Shown here piece after piece: positions 1-8,495 of a stretch of DNA of 64,000 bases. Source of the stretch: JAWPMT01 sp965229785. Its GTDB lineage: Bacteria > Bacteroidota > Bacteroidia > Cytophagales > Cyclobacteriaceae. A program made the translations under genes and the position numbers. Location of the stretch: positions 4,464,001 through 4,528,000 of the forward strand of contig CBDDJS010000001.1 of the NCBI GenBank assembly GCA_965229785.1. The letters are read 5' to 3'. The notes under the pieces are model-generated. The model saw only the letters and a list, made by a program, of their open reading frames with translations, was not told the origin of the DNA and made no database searches. Position 1 is the stretch's first letter. Each line of letters begins with the position of its first letter.

Positions 1-1386
1 ACCATTGAAGACAATGAATCATTTACTATTCTAAGAAACAGGCTACCAAAAGGATACGCTCAGGTTAAGTTGTGGTCAGCCGATAAATCAGAATTAATAA
101 GCACACACAATATCCTGAACAAAACCATAGAATTACAACCTGTCTCAGGAATGAAGACCTTCCGAACCAGAACCAGGCTCGAAGAAACCTTTAGCGTTGA
201 AGAGGGTTCTACGGTATCCGTTTCTGTAAGCAAGCGATACGAGAATAACCTCAACACTTATGACCTGGCCAACGATTATGGTACGGTTCAGTTTTTAAAC
301 CCTGGCATTAGATCAGGTGCGGGTGATACAGATCTGATCAATCAACTTTTGATCATCAATAAACCAGAGGTTAAACCACTTTCTGAAGATTTTGAGCCTC
401 GCTATCTGGCCGAATATCGTTCTGATCAGCTACATGGCAAGCTCACATCGGAAACCGGAACGCGTAATCGAATCGTTGCGGCAGCGGTAATGAACGGTCA
501 GTTAGAATTGGCCCGCCCGGACCGAGAAGGAAACATCACACTGAGTTTACACCCTGAAAAAGAAGGCACAGAGGTATTAGCCAAGTTAATGGGCGACTAT
601 CAGGATGTTACCCTGGAATGGGAAAGTGAGTTTTATGAAAGTTATCCCGCGTTCAACAACACACCCATTGATCTGGATTCAACCAAAGTTGCTATCCTCG
701 CCGATCGCAGTGTTAAAAATCAAGTCCAAAACGTATACTATGCCTTCAATCCGGACTCATTGATTTCTTCGCAACTGCCATTTGAAGAGCAATTCTTACC
801 GGTGAAAACTTACCGACTGGATGATTTTACGCGGTTTCCAACCATGCGTGATACGTTTATCGAGTATGTAGAAGAAGTAGCGGTAAATAAGAATGAAAGT
901 AACTTTAACCTAAGGGTACGACTGTGGGACTCTGCCGAAGATCATCCGACGGACACCACGGAATTGGTCCTTATTGATGGCGTGCCATTTTCCTCCAAAG
1001 AAGCCCTTGAAATTTCTCCTTACGGCATTAGTGCTATTCATATCGTTCCTTATCACTATTACTTGGGTGAAGTAACCCTAAAAGGCATTCTGATGTTGGA
1101 AACACTCGAAAAGGACCTTTCCGGCCTCAACTACAAGCAGTACAATATCAATTACGTAGGTGTACAGGGTGCGAAAAAGTACCGCAAAGCCGATCATACG
1201 GACCCCTGTAAAGAACCGGACTTTAGGGATCAATTGCTCTGGATTCCTGAAATGGAAGTGGAAAATGGTCAACTGGAATTTGATTTCTTCACCTCCGATA
1301 TTCCAGGCACCTATCAAATCAGAGTAGAAGGCGTGACCTCCTCCGGTAATCCAATTAGTATTAAAAAATCATTTATAGTAGAGTAA
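1..1386 (+). CDS. C-terminal part of a large MG2/TonB-plug-like protein (partial)
   Basis: The reading frame is open to the left edge, so the true start lies outside the window; a TTG at 70 is only an internal codon. The visible 460 or so residues begin in a region resembling the strand pattern of MG2 domains (LWSADKSELIS). They later carry a TonB plug-like block around residues 320-365 (VLIDGVPF, then ISAIHIVPYHYYLGEVTLKG), and end in a beta-rich tail with no beta-barrel. In Bacteroidota such MG2 plus plug proteins sit directly upstream of DUF4249 genes, and here the stop codon overlaps the next start by one base (TAATG). The protein is probably exported. The role of these pairs is not known; assembly or handling of a surface complex is an inference. 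A barrel-bearing TonB receptor is unlikely because no aromatic C-terminal strand is present. Confidence 0.7.
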   Translation, partial: TIEDNESFTILRNRLPKGYAQVKLWSADKSELISTHNILNKTIELQPVSGMKTFRTRTRLEETFSVEEGSTVSVSVSKRYENNLNTYDLANDYGTVQFLNPGIRSGAGDTDLINQLLIINKPEVKPLSEDFEPRYLAEYRSDQLHGKLTSETGTRNRIVAAAVMNGQLELARPDREGNITLSLHPEKEGTEVLAKLMGDYQDVTLEWESEFYESYPAFNNTPIDLDSTKVAILADRSVKNQVQNVYYAFNPDSLISSQLPFEEQFLPVKTYRLDDFTRFPTMRDTFIEYVEEVAVNKNESNFNLRVRLWDSAEDHPTDTTELVLIDGVPFSSKEALEISPYGISAIHIVPYHYYLGEVTLKGILMLETLEKDLSGLNYKQYNINYVGVQGAKKYRKADHTDPCKEPDFRDQLLWIPEMEVENGQLEFDFFTSDIPGTYQIRVEGVTSSGNPISIKKSFIVE

Positions 1387-2561
1387 TGAGGATTGTAAAA
1401 TTTGTAATCCCTTTGATCTTCGTAGGATTTCTTTCATGTATTGAACCCTTCGATTTAGTTTCTATTGGCACCAGATCATCTATTGTAGTTGATGCGGCCA
1501 TAACGGATGAAGCCAAAACGCATATCATCAAGTTAAGTGAATCCTTTGCAGTCGATACTTCTCTCAATACCCCTATCAGAGGAGCTCAGGTATGGATTGT
1601 TGACCAGGACGGCAATCGGGAAGACCTTACTTCCAGCTCTGTTGCCGGAGATTACTTAACGTCCAGTACCTTCCAGGCACTACCCGGCAATTCGTATGTC
1701 TTGCATGTGATTTTGCCAGATGGTAACAAACTGGTTTCAAGACCTGAAAGCCTTCCTGACCCGGTTTCACTCGATCAAGTTTATGGACGCTACGTGACCA
1801 TCCCTTCGAATGACGGGGCTGGTGACAGAAGAGGGGTTCAATTCTTTGTGGACGCGTCCAGTGAATCGAACGAACCTGCTCGCCTGCGTTATAACTGGAT
1901 TGAAACTTATGAGATAAGGTCTCCTTTCGTTTCAGAATTTGCGTTTGATTTTGAAGTGGAATTGCCATTGCCCAGGCAAGATACAATTCACATTTGCTAC
2001 CGAACTGTTCCCAATACCGAACTGATCTTAACCTCTGCTTCCGGACAATCTGAAAATGCAGTGCGGGAGATCCCAATCAAGTTTGTTGATCAGACTACCC
2101 AGCAATTGAGTCAGCTGTATTCCATTTTGGTCCAACAGTTTGTACTTTCTTCGGACGCACACGAGTACTACCGAAACCTGGAAGAAACCAACGAAGGTTC
2201 AGGGTCCCTTTCAGACAGACAAGTCGGAACTTTCCCCGGAAACATTACTTCTGAGGATAATCCTGAAGAATTGATTCTGGGATACTTTGAGGTTTCCCGG
2301 TTTCATGAAGAACGGGTATTCTTTACTCCGGATCAATTTGAGCGAGATGGCTTCGTTCAATCCCCTTATCCAAACTGTACTTCTTCGACGCTCGATACGC
2401 TGAATACCAATGAGCTGGTCGGACAGTATACGCAATTTGGTCGACGATTTGGTATCTTACGAAAGCTCACAGATTTTACCTGGGAAATTAGCTCTCGTAG
2501 ATGTGCAGATTGTAAAGAATTTGGAACATATGAAAAACCAGCATTCTGGCCTGAAGATTAA
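1386..2561 (+). CDS. DUF4249 family lipoprotein
   Basis: This 391-residue protein starts with a short hydrophobic signal and a lipobox (VGFLSC, Cys about 18), so it should be a lipoprotein. The N-terminal half has the DUF4249 pattern: a beta-sandwich opening (SIVVDAAITDEAKTHIIKLS), a conserved 'P..GAQVWIVDQDGN' strand and 'LPGNSYVLHVILPDGN'. The C-terminal part holds paired cysteines (RRCADCKEFG) near the end. DUF4249 proteins are restricted to Bacteroidota and accompany plug or TonB-receptor proteins, as here, where translation is coupled to the upstream gene by TAATG. The molecular function is unknown. Family assignment is from recognisable sequence features; the surface-lipoprotein location is inferred. 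Confidence 0.85.
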   Translation: MRIVKFVIPLIFVGFLSCIEPFDLVSIGTRSSIVVDAAITDEAKTHIIKLSESFAVDTSLNTPIRGAQVWIVDQDGNREDLTSSSVAGDYLTSSTFQALPGNSYVLHVILPDGNKLVSRPESLPDPVSLDQVYGRYVTIPSNDGAGDRRGVQFFVDASSESNEPARLRYNWIETYEIRSPFVSEFAFDFEVELPLPRQDTIHICYRTVPNTELILTSASGQSENAVREIPIKFVDQTTQQLSQLYSILVQQFVLSSDAHEYYRNLEETNEGSGSLSDRQVGTFPGNITSEDNPEELILGYFEVSRFHEERVFFTPDQFERDGFVQSPYPNCTSSTLDTLNTNELVGQYTQFGRRFGILRKLTDFTWEISSRRCADCKEFGTYEKPAFWPED

Positions 2562-2564
2562 TAT

Positions 2565-3035
2565 TTGAATACAAGTGATCAACTACGTCAATCGCTGACA
2601 GATCAGCTTATCGAGATTTTTGAGGGAGAACCCTGGTATGGAGAATCCCTCATGAAGAAGCTCCATAAGATAAGGCAAGAAGCCAGCAGCCCACAAGTGC
2701 TCAACAAAACTGCCAGCTATGTGCAGCACCTGATCAGCTGGCGCCAATTCGTCATCCGGAAACTTGAAGGCGATGCTGAGTTTGATATTCAATTGAATAC
2801 ACCATCTGATTGGAAACATGTCAGCATTGAACAATTTTCGGATTGGGATACACTGCTAACTCACCTGACAGATTCACAAAACCGCTTACTGGATCTACTT
2901 CAAAAACAAACGGATACTGCCTTAAAATCTCAAGTACCAGGTAAAGATTATTCCCTGGAATACATGCTTCATGGCCTCATACAGCATGACGTCTATCATA
3001 CAGGTCAGATTGCTGTCTACTGGAAGAACAGGTAG
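2565..3035 (+). CDS. DinB-like four-helix bundle protein
   Basis: A 156-residue all-helical protein with the histidine pattern of the DinB/YfiT-like metal-binding fold: a helix-2 His (YVQHLISW) and the C-terminal 'HGLIQHDVYHTGQIA' helix, where His-x3-His residues would bind a divalent metal. DinB proteins often act as thiol-dependent transferases, but the substrate cannot be predicted. The only suitable start is TTG, three bases after the DUF4249 stop, which suggests translational coupling. Its stop abuts the convergent LytTR gene with no intergenic base. No signal peptide is seen, so it should be cytoplasmic. Confidence 0.82.
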   Translation: MNTSDQLRQSLTDQLIEIFEGEPWYGESLMKKLHKIRQEASSPQVLNKTASYVQHLISWRQFVIRKLEGDAEFDIQLNTPSDWKHVSIEQFSDWDTLLTHLTDSQNRLLDLLQKQTDTALKSQVPGKDYSLEYMLHGLIQHDVYHTGQIAVYWKNR

Positions 3036-3818
3036 TTATTGCTTTTTGGGTGCGTACTTCGGACTGATGCTGAACCGCCGGGATTCAATAATTATTGTAC
3101 CATTCTTTTCTTCTGCCGGATACTGGAAATTGACGACCGTACTTTGACTGATGCGTTTAAACTGAGGAAAGTGAACAAGCACTTTGAAAATCTCATTGAA
3201 ATTCTGATAAGCATTTGTTTCATACTCCACAAGTTTCTCCTGTCCCTTCTCCCCTTTTTTGATTTTCAATCCAAATACTTTCGTGTGATCTCCCGCTGAC
3301 CGTGTTCGGATATAAACGATCTCATTGGGGTGCAGCGTTTGTTTCCCTTCATTGCCAAAATTGATGGTAACCTTTTCCGGTTTACCAAAAAGAAAGTTAT
3401 GTTGTCTTAGGTCGTTCAGTTTCTTCAGGTTCTCAATAAGCGAAATATACATTCGAATATTCCGGCCAACGAGCGTTAGTAAAAATGTCACGCCAAGCAT
3501 CCATTCTAATGTCGCATCTATAATAGGCCGCTCCCAAAGCAGTGAAATAGCAATTTGCCGAAAAAGGATGTAATTGAATAAAAAGAAGGCTGCATAGGCC
3601 AGATACCTCCAAGGTGCGCTTCGGATCGGAAAAACCAGAAATGCCGAGAGATAAAATTGTCCAATTATGATGATAAGCAGGGTAAATCCCGCAAAGTCCG
3701 GCCATATTGGACCGAAGGAGCCAACCGCAAATAAAAGAGTGATCAGGCAGGCATAAAGCAAAAAAATGAGTCGATCACGCAGATGCGTACGTTCAACAAA
3801 AAGCCGGGAAATCTTCAT
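3036..3818 (-). CDS. Membrane-anchored LytTR-family transcription regulator
   Basis: Of 260 residues, the first 125 form four predicted membrane helices (about 15-37, 41-63, 70-90 and 105-125). A short helical linker follows (YISLIENLKKLNDLRQ), and then a LytTR DNA-binding domain (about 150-255) with the typical strands 'LHPNEIVYIRTRSAGDHTKV', 'FKRISQSTVVNF' and a final 'RRFSISPKYAPKK'. There is no receiver domain, so this is a one-component membrane regulator rather than a response regulator, and no histidine kinase lies next to it. It is convergent with the DinB gene and stands alone. Its signal and targets are unknown; LytTR regulators often control the neighbouring gene or cell-envelope functions. 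Confidence 0.85.
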   Translation of the reverse strand: MKISRLFVERTHLRDRLIFLLYACLITLLFAVGSFGPIWPDFAGFTLLIIIIGQFYLSAFLVFPIRSAPWRYLAYAAFFLFNYILFRQIAISLLWERPIIDATLEWMLGVTFLLTLVGRNIRMYISLIENLKKLNDLRQHNFLFGKPEKVTINFGNEGKQTLHPNEIVYIRTRSAGDHTKVFGLKIKKGEKGQEKLVEYETNAYQNFNEIFKVLVHFPQFKRISQSTVVNFQYPAEEKNGTIIIESRRFSISPKYAPKKQ

Positions 3819-3914
3819 TCATAGCAAATCAGATGCCTAAGATAATCACGTGATGTCAAAGGCACCATCCACTCACCATGAATGGATTTCCCAAAAAAAT
3901 GACTGTAATTTCTT

Positions 3915-4370
3915 TTAGACAGCTACTCTCGAACGGCCGGCTTCCATCACTGCATAATCCTTGTATTCCTCGAACGAGGAAGAATCCAGGTTCTTTAGGG
4001 ACGAATCAGTGCCTTCCGGAACGAAATCTCCTTCTCTTTCCCACCATTCCTTAGCTTGTGTTTGCGCCTTATCCAGATCAATATCGAAAAGGTGTCCATA
4101 GGATTCAGAAATGATCCAAGGCTTATCTACGTTTCCGTACTTATTGAAAATCATTTGGCGCATGTGCGTTGACGTGCTGTCGCCACTTTTGAAATGAGAT
4201 TGTGTATAAGAAAGCGTCTCGGGCTCTGTCATTTTGTTATCCCAAAATTTCTTTGAGGCGATCAACTGTGCGGTTGTTATAACGTAGCCTCTTCCCTTTT
4301 CCAAAGGCTCTTTGCTAAGTTCACATGAGGCTTTGAATTCTTTCTTCTTCTTTCCGAAAAGCTTAAACAT
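3915..4370 (-). CDS. Hypothetical cytoplasmic protein
   Basis: A 151-residue protein I do not recognise. It begins with a lysine-rich stretch (MFKLFGKKKKEF), has no signal peptide or membrane segment, contains a single early Cys and a tryptophan-rich middle (KEWWEREGD), and ends in an acidic helix. The ORF has good codon use and a plausible ATG, and lies alone between the LytTR gene and a divergent outer-membrane protein gene. 'YVITTAQLIASKKFWDNKM' resembles a short conserved opening seen in uncharacterised Bacteroidota proteins, but this is a weak impression. It is very likely a real gene, with no functional call. Confidence 0.6.
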   Translation of the reverse strand: MFKLFGKKKKEFKASCELSKEPLEKGRGYVITTAQLIASKKFWDNKMTEPETLSYTQSHFKSGDSTSTHMRQMIFNKYGNVDKPWIISESYGHLFDIDLDKAQTQAKEWWEREGDFVPEGTDSSLKNLDSSSFEEYKDYAVMEAGRSRVAV

Positions 4371-4697
4371 AAGTAGTTGAGTTTTTTGACCTGTGTTTAA
4401 TACTGTTATAAAGCCGCAAAGGTTACCGTTTTCCCGGAAAAAATTAGCAATAACAGTGATTTCATTCGGTTTTTATTAAATCAATTGCGATCGTAGGTAA
4501 AGATTTGGTACTCCTGGCCAATCGCGTCAGTCAAAGATAAGTGGAGGATTGACCGATTTGAGCATCATGGGTTGTGATTTTAAAGATGAATCCGCTATTT
4601 ACACGGAGGTCTTGTAAAAAAGCCCATCTCGATCTTTCGTGGTATTCGCTGATTTTCCTGTTTCTTAACGGATGCCTAAACCTACCTACCTGCGAAC
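4371..4697. other. Intergenic region between divergent genes
   Basis: This 327-base stretch separates a leftward hypothetical gene from the rightward outer-membrane protein gene, so it must hold two promoters. An ORF from 4574 overlaps the start of the outer-membrane gene and looks like chance. I see no hairpin with a T-run and no repeat, and no pair of Bacteroidota promoter boxes that I can place with confidence. Confidence 0.4.
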
Positions 4698-5888
4698 ATG
4701 AGAAAAGGATTTTTATCGCTTGTTATAACTTTCTGCCTATACACTTCCTGGGCTCAGGTCCCTGTCATGCCGGATGACTTTCGGGTCAATTTGCCCAATC
4801 AAAACCGGGGTACTGACGCGGCACTGGACTGGTTTGAACTGGACTACAAATATCCAATGATCAATCTCAAGGGGATCAACGAAATGACGGAGCATCAACT
4901 TCCTGATTCGCTGATCATTGTTCCTCCTGAATTGAATCAATACCGCAAAATGACGGTTTTGGTGGGTGTTACAGGAGATAAAAACGATCCGACCCTGATC
5001 ATATGGCTAGCGGCTAATTACCACACCAATCGTATCATCTTATACACGGATCAGGATCAGGACAGAAACTTTAAGAATGACCGTAAACCAATCAAAATCC
5101 GCAGAGGAGGTGAGGTGGTGAAAATTCGGATCGCCACAAAGCAGGGGGACCAATTACTGGACTTATTACCTCCGCCCAGGGTAACAGAGGCTTATCAAAT
5201 CAGGCCAATCCAGGATGGCTTTTCACTCAGTTTTGCCGCCGGCGTGGGCGTTGGCGAATTGGATTATCAATTTATTGATCTGGGCTTTAATCAACCCACC
5301 ACATATGGTGTAAGGTTTGTCGAAAAGGGAATCAAAGCCGGGCTCACCTATCAATGGCGCCAACTTCAGATTGGAGGAAGCGTCGCTTTACAAAACCACT
5401 TTTTCTATACTTCTACACTGGCCATCAAAAAAGGTGAACCCATCCGACTGGAAATACCGGATCCGAATCTCCCCGGCAGAACTACCTTCATCACCGTAGA
5501 AAATGTTGAAAAACTCACGAATAAGGATGTGCACTCCAAGAATCGTATCCATACGACACTCTTCGGCTCTTACTCTTTCCAATTCGGAAACAATTTTGCC
5601 TTGCAACCGGTAGTAAGCGCAGGCCTGATCTCCTATCTGGATCCAACCTATACCCGACTGACCAATGAAGAAAACGAAACTTATGACCTTAAATCCTATT
5701 TAACCTACGAATTTGGTGTTAGGACGGAGTTTACCGTTGGACTTCAGAAAGCCGTGTATCTGGAATTTTTATACGGTTCGGAAAACTGGATGCCAGATAA
5801 TTTTCTAAGTGCCCTACCTCATGAAAACCTTGATGTAAACCTGACCATATGGCGGTTTAACCTGGGTTATCGATTCAAGGTATTTTAA
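4698..5888 (+). CDS. Outer-membrane beta-barrel protein
   Basis: A 396-residue exported protein with a classical signal peptide (RKGFLSLVITFCLYTSWAQ, cleavage near residue 19). The first third is a soluble beta-rich domain containing an Asp-rich loop (DQDQDRNFKND) like a calcium-binding motif. From about residue 175 on there are alternating amphipathic strands, and the chain ends in 'RFNLGYRFKVF', the aromatic C-terminal strand expected for insertion by BamA. It stands alone, with a divergent neighbour upstream and a convergent dioxygenase gene downstream. A porin-like or structural outer-membrane role is inferred; no substrate can be given. Confidence 0.72.
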   Translation: MRKGFLSLVITFCLYTSWAQVPVMPDDFRVNLPNQNRGTDAALDWFELDYKYPMINLKGINEMTEHQLPDSLIIVPPELNQYRKMTVLVGVTGDKNDPTLIIWLAANYHTNRIILYTDQDQDRNFKNDRKPIKIRRGGEVVKIRIATKQGDQLLDLLPPPRVTEAYQIRPIQDGFSLSFAAGVGVGELDYQFIDLGFNQPTTYGVRFVEKGIKAGLTYQWRQLQIGGSVALQNHFFYTSTLAIKKGEPIRLEIPDPNLPGRTTFITVENVEKLTNKDVHSKNRIHTTLFGSYSFQFGNNFALQPVVSAGLISYLDPTYTRLTNEENETYDLKSYLTYEFGVRTEFTVGLQKAVYLEFLYGSENWMPDNFLSALPHENLDVNLTIWRFNLGYRFKVF

Positions 5889-5906
5889 TTCCGGGCACAA
5901 CATAAA

Positions 5907-6596
5907 TTAACCGGCTACCTTGATCGTTTCCGTTAGTACATAACCATCCGTCGTATTCCCAACAACTGTAGTCGCCATGTTTCTATTGAGGCTGTTTCCA
6001 AATTCTCCATCTTCTTCGTTGGACGTATCAAAATTGCCATTGTACCCAGTAGTAGCATAAACTGTATTGGACACTTCCTCAGGAAACGCAGTTTGAGTAA
6101 CTAAAAGTGATTCTCCATCCGCTCGTTTGATTTCCAAATGCAAATGCGGTGCCCTGCCAGGATACCAACCTGGATAAATGCTGATGAATGAGGCCACTCC
6201 ATCCGCACCGGTCGTTTGTCTTCCCCTCAAAAAACGCTCATTGGTGAAATCACCGTCCAATTGTCCGGAATATTCCGAATAATTGCCCTGGGCATCACAA
6301 TGCCATACGTCGACAAGCACATTCGCGAGAGGTTCGCAATTGTTATTGGTATTTTCCACCTTGATCATGATCTGCAAAGGAACACCCGCGCGGTTTCCAA
6401 CAATGTTTTCACGAACCAGATCCGCCGGGCTTTTGATAGGAAACGGACCCGCTGTTTCCTCCGGGGATATCTGACAATCCTCTGCATCTACTACCGGTTC
6501 GTCTTCTTCCTTGCACGACGAAAGAGCAGACGGGAGAGCAACTATGGAGCTCATTCCCAGTAATCCTTTTTTTATAAATTTCTTTCTATCCATCAT
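5907..6596 (-). CDS. Intradiol ring-cleavage dioxygenase-like lipoprotein
   Basis: This 229-residue protein carries a signal and lipobox (ALSSC, Cys 28), so it is probably a membrane-anchored periplasmic or surface protein, unlike the cytoplasmic catechol dioxygenases. The intradiol dioxygenase fold is clear: 'VLVDVWHCDAQGNYSEY' with candidate ligand Tyr106, then 'YPGWYPGRAPHLHLEIK' with Tyr145, Arg148, His151 and His153. These match the two Tyr, two His non-haem Fe(III) site and the catalytic Arg. The family cleaves catechol-type rings between the hydroxyls. Exported members are common in environmental bacteria, and their substrate is usually unknown. It is the last gene of a leftward three-gene cluster, seven bases after the ClpP-like gene. 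Confidence 0.85.
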   Translation of the reverse strand: MMDRKKFIKKGLLGMSSIVALPSALSSCKEEDEPVVDAEDCQISPEETAGPFPIKSPADLVRENIVGNRAGVPLQIMIKVENTNNNCEPLANVLVDVWHCDAQGNYSEYSGQLDGDFTNERFLRGRQTTGADGVASFISIYPGWYPGRAPHLHLEIKRADGESLLVTQTAFPEEVSNTVYATTGYNGNFDTSNEEDGEFGNSLNRNMATTVVGNTTDGYVLTETIKVAG

Positions 6597-6603
6597 TGAA
6601 ATG

Positions 6604-7227
6604 TTATTGTGTCAGAAGACCGTATTGTTCTATTTCCTGATCTGTCATCCAATGGATATCATCGGCTGAAGCCGCATTGATCGTGAAATAATAAAAGTCT
6701 TCTGCTTGTTGTTGTGTAAAACCTACCGACATGTAGTAGTCTATGTAAGGTTGATGATACTCATGCCCCACCGGAAAATCAGTAGCTGAAACCAGATTAC
6801 CATCATCGTCTTCTCCGGCCCAGGAGTGTACTCCAATTCTGGTATTTGAACCTTTTGTTCTTCGGGTACCCGCCAGGAAAAAGTCTGTCCCTCCTGAAGC
6901 AATGATCCCATTGTCCAGGATGTGAATATCTGTACCTCTTTGGTGTACCAGGGCGGATAATTGCAGATTCGTTTCATCATCCTCGGAACCATCACAATTC
7001 ACAATATTGATGGTATTGATATTGGGATAGGAGTCGATCAATTCATTGAAATTATTCAATGATGATCCATTGATCACACCGTCCAATTCTATGGTAGTAT
7101 CATCGATCACTTCAAAAATCCCGAATTGGGTTTCACTGACTGATTCGTCATCACTACATGAAATTAAAAGCACGCCATGCGCCAAAAGCAGCATGAGCAA
7201 CGTCTTGAGAATTTGTTCTTTTTTCAT
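6604..7227 (-). CDS. Periplasmic ClpP/crotonase-like lipoprotein
   Basis: A 207-residue lipoprotein (lipobox LLISC, Cys 24). After a short acidic linker it follows the pattern of the predicted periplasmic ClpP-like family (COG3904 type): 'IELDGVINGSSLNNFNELIDSYP' for the first strand-helix, 'INTINIVNCDGSEDD', 'GTDIHILDNGIIASGGTDFFLAGTRR', where the Ser falls at the family's SAC position, and 'TRIGVHSW'. It ends in 'DDIHWMTDQEIEQYGLLT', which is very typical of that family's C terminus. The usual Cys after the Ser is Gly here, so catalysis is uncertain. It sits between a lipoprotein and the dioxygenase-like gene with gaps of 3 and 7 bases, so the three are probably one transcript. Confidence 0.6.
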   Translation of the reverse strand: MKKEQILKTLLMLLLAHGVLLISCSDDESVSETQFGIFEVIDDTTIELDGVINGSSLNNFNELIDSYPNINTINIVNCDGSEDDETNLQLSALVHQRGTDIHILDNGIIASGGTDFFLAGTRRTKGSNTRIGVHSWAGEDDDGNLVSATDFPVGHEYHQPYIDYYMSVGFTQQQAEDFYYFTINAASADDIHWMTDQEIEQYGLLTQ

Positions 7228-7230
7228 CGT

Positions 7231-8094
7231 TTATCGTTTGTAGGTACCATCAGGCAGAACCGTAGGCATTTTGTATTGAGGGTTTGTTAATAATTGAAAT
7301 ATGGCTGTATCTGTACTTTCTACCAATTCAGGCGTATTCAATCTCCATTCATGTCCGATCTCATCAAACCGATTTTCCTGCGCTCCCATCAAAGAAGTCA
7401 ACGCCCAATACAAGTACTCAATGGTTTGGCAATTGGCATATTCGCAGGTTTCATCATCGTATGTATACCAGGCACTTTCAGGATAAGAACTGGGAATAGT
7501 CAAAAATTGCCCCCCTCTGGCAATGTCCATCGCGTTAGCCAGTCCCGAACCTGCGTTTTGACCAAAGGCATCCGGGTAAGCAAAAGAATGACCTGCATTA
7601 TTGATGATATGTAATACTTCTTCCAGGGAGGCATCAAATTGCCCTGTTTTTCCTCCGGATACATAACTCGGAATGGTCTCATCATTACCAAGGTCCTGTC
7701 CTACTCTATCCGAAGGAGGTTCAATATCCAGATCGCTTTCCCTGGACCACATGACAAGAAATGCTTTGTTTTCAAGCATTTTGTCCAATACCAGTTGATC
7801 ATCAACATTACCGTCTTCATCATTATCGAGGTACTGCGCCATCACATTGGCAGCATGTAACAACTTACGATCTTCAACAGCGGGTACCGCATAAATATCA
7901 ATACCAAAAACAACGACTTTGCGGTTAAAGGAACTCAATCCGGGATCACTGTGCTCAACAATGGTGAAATTCGGATCATTTCCCGGATCAATGTCCCCAC
8001 TCGTTATTGACATACCATCGTCACTACCACAACTCTGAAAAAGCACAAAAAACAGAAACAGATAATTCGTCACGAATTTGATTTTTTCTTTCAT
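7231..8094 (-). CDS. Conserved hypothetical lipoprotein with EF-hand-like loop
   Basis: A 287-residue lipoprotein (LFQSC, Cys 22) that I cannot assign to a named family. It has a DxDxDG calcium-type loop (LDNDEDGNVDDQLV, about residues 88-101), a helix 'SLEEVLHIINNAGHSFAYPDAFG' with spaced His and acidic residues that could bind metal, and conserved aromatic segments near the C terminus (TIEYLYWALTSLMGAQ). It is first in a leftward cluster with the ClpP-like and dioxygenase-like genes. Its 5' leader contains a terminator-shaped hairpin ending nine bases before the ATG (8103-8154), which may control the whole cluster. The divergent gene is a YHYH-domain lipoprotein; linked function is an inference. 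Confidence 0.6.
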   Translation of the reverse strand: MKEKIKFVTNYLFLFFVLFQSCGSDDGMSITSGDIDPGNDPNFTIVEHSDPGLSSFNRKVVVFGIDIYAVPAVEDRKLLHAANVMAQYLDNDEDGNVDDQLVLDKMLENKAFLVMWSRESDLDIEPPSDRVGQDLGNDETIPSYVSGGKTGQFDASLEEVLHIINNAGHSFAYPDAFGQNAGSGLANAMDIARGGQFLTIPSSYPESAWYTYDDETCEYANCQTIEYLYWALTSLMGAQENRFDEIGHEWRLNTPELVESTDTAIFQLLTNPQYKMPTVLPDGTYKR

Positions 8095-8102
8095 AAATAT
8101 CT

Positions 8103-8154
8103 AAAAATAAAAAAGCACATACTTCAGCTACCCATCGATAACTGAGGTATGTGC
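8103..8154 (-). promoter_or_regulatory. Terminator-shaped hairpin in the leader of the leftward lipoprotein cluster (candidate attenuator)
   Basis: A 13-base inverted repeat (8115-8127 with 8142-8154, one G-T pair, 14-base loop) is followed, in the leftward direction, by six T and then ATTTTTAG. The ATG of the lipoprotein gene comes nine bases later. This is the form of an intrinsic terminator placed inside a 5' leader, so it is either an attenuator or the end of a small leftward RNA. No ORF that I credit lies just upstream on this strand. Confidence 0.5.
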
Positions 8155-8495
8155 CTGCACACAAGTCTTTCTACCTGTTCCCCAATTTCTTCCTCAGTGA
8201 TGAAAACAAGCAAGAGTCTATTTTGACAATTTAATGACTTCTGATAAATATACAGGTACTATTCAACTTCCCCTACCCACCTGTTTAAAACATGCTATCC
8301 AGGCAAATTGAATCTAAATATTTCTTTCCGATGGCAACTGTTTTATCACTAAACTCCGTAGGGTAGTCAAACCTGCTAATTCCAAGTCATCGATACGCCT
8401 TTAAGGTTCCGTAAAAAAGTGCATCCCTTTTGTCACCCGGAACCCCTCTGTATTGATAATTGGATTGAGCATATTTGAAATATAACTTTTTAAAC
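8155..8495. other. Intergenic region holding divergent promoters
   Basis: About 340 bases lie between the leader hairpin and the ATG of the rightward YHYH gene. A leftward ORF (8387-8716) overlaps that gene's start and looks like chance. The stretch must contain the promoters of both clusters and, on the minus strand, whatever RNA runs into the hairpin at 8115-8154. I could not match it to a known riboswitch. Confidence 0.35.

Noticed and set aside
8155..8300. Cobalamin or other riboswitch in the leader of the lipoprotein cluster
   Set aside because: A few words on the minus strand look like parts of a B12 element, but the conserved core and the terminal ACCUGCC-type box are not there in order.
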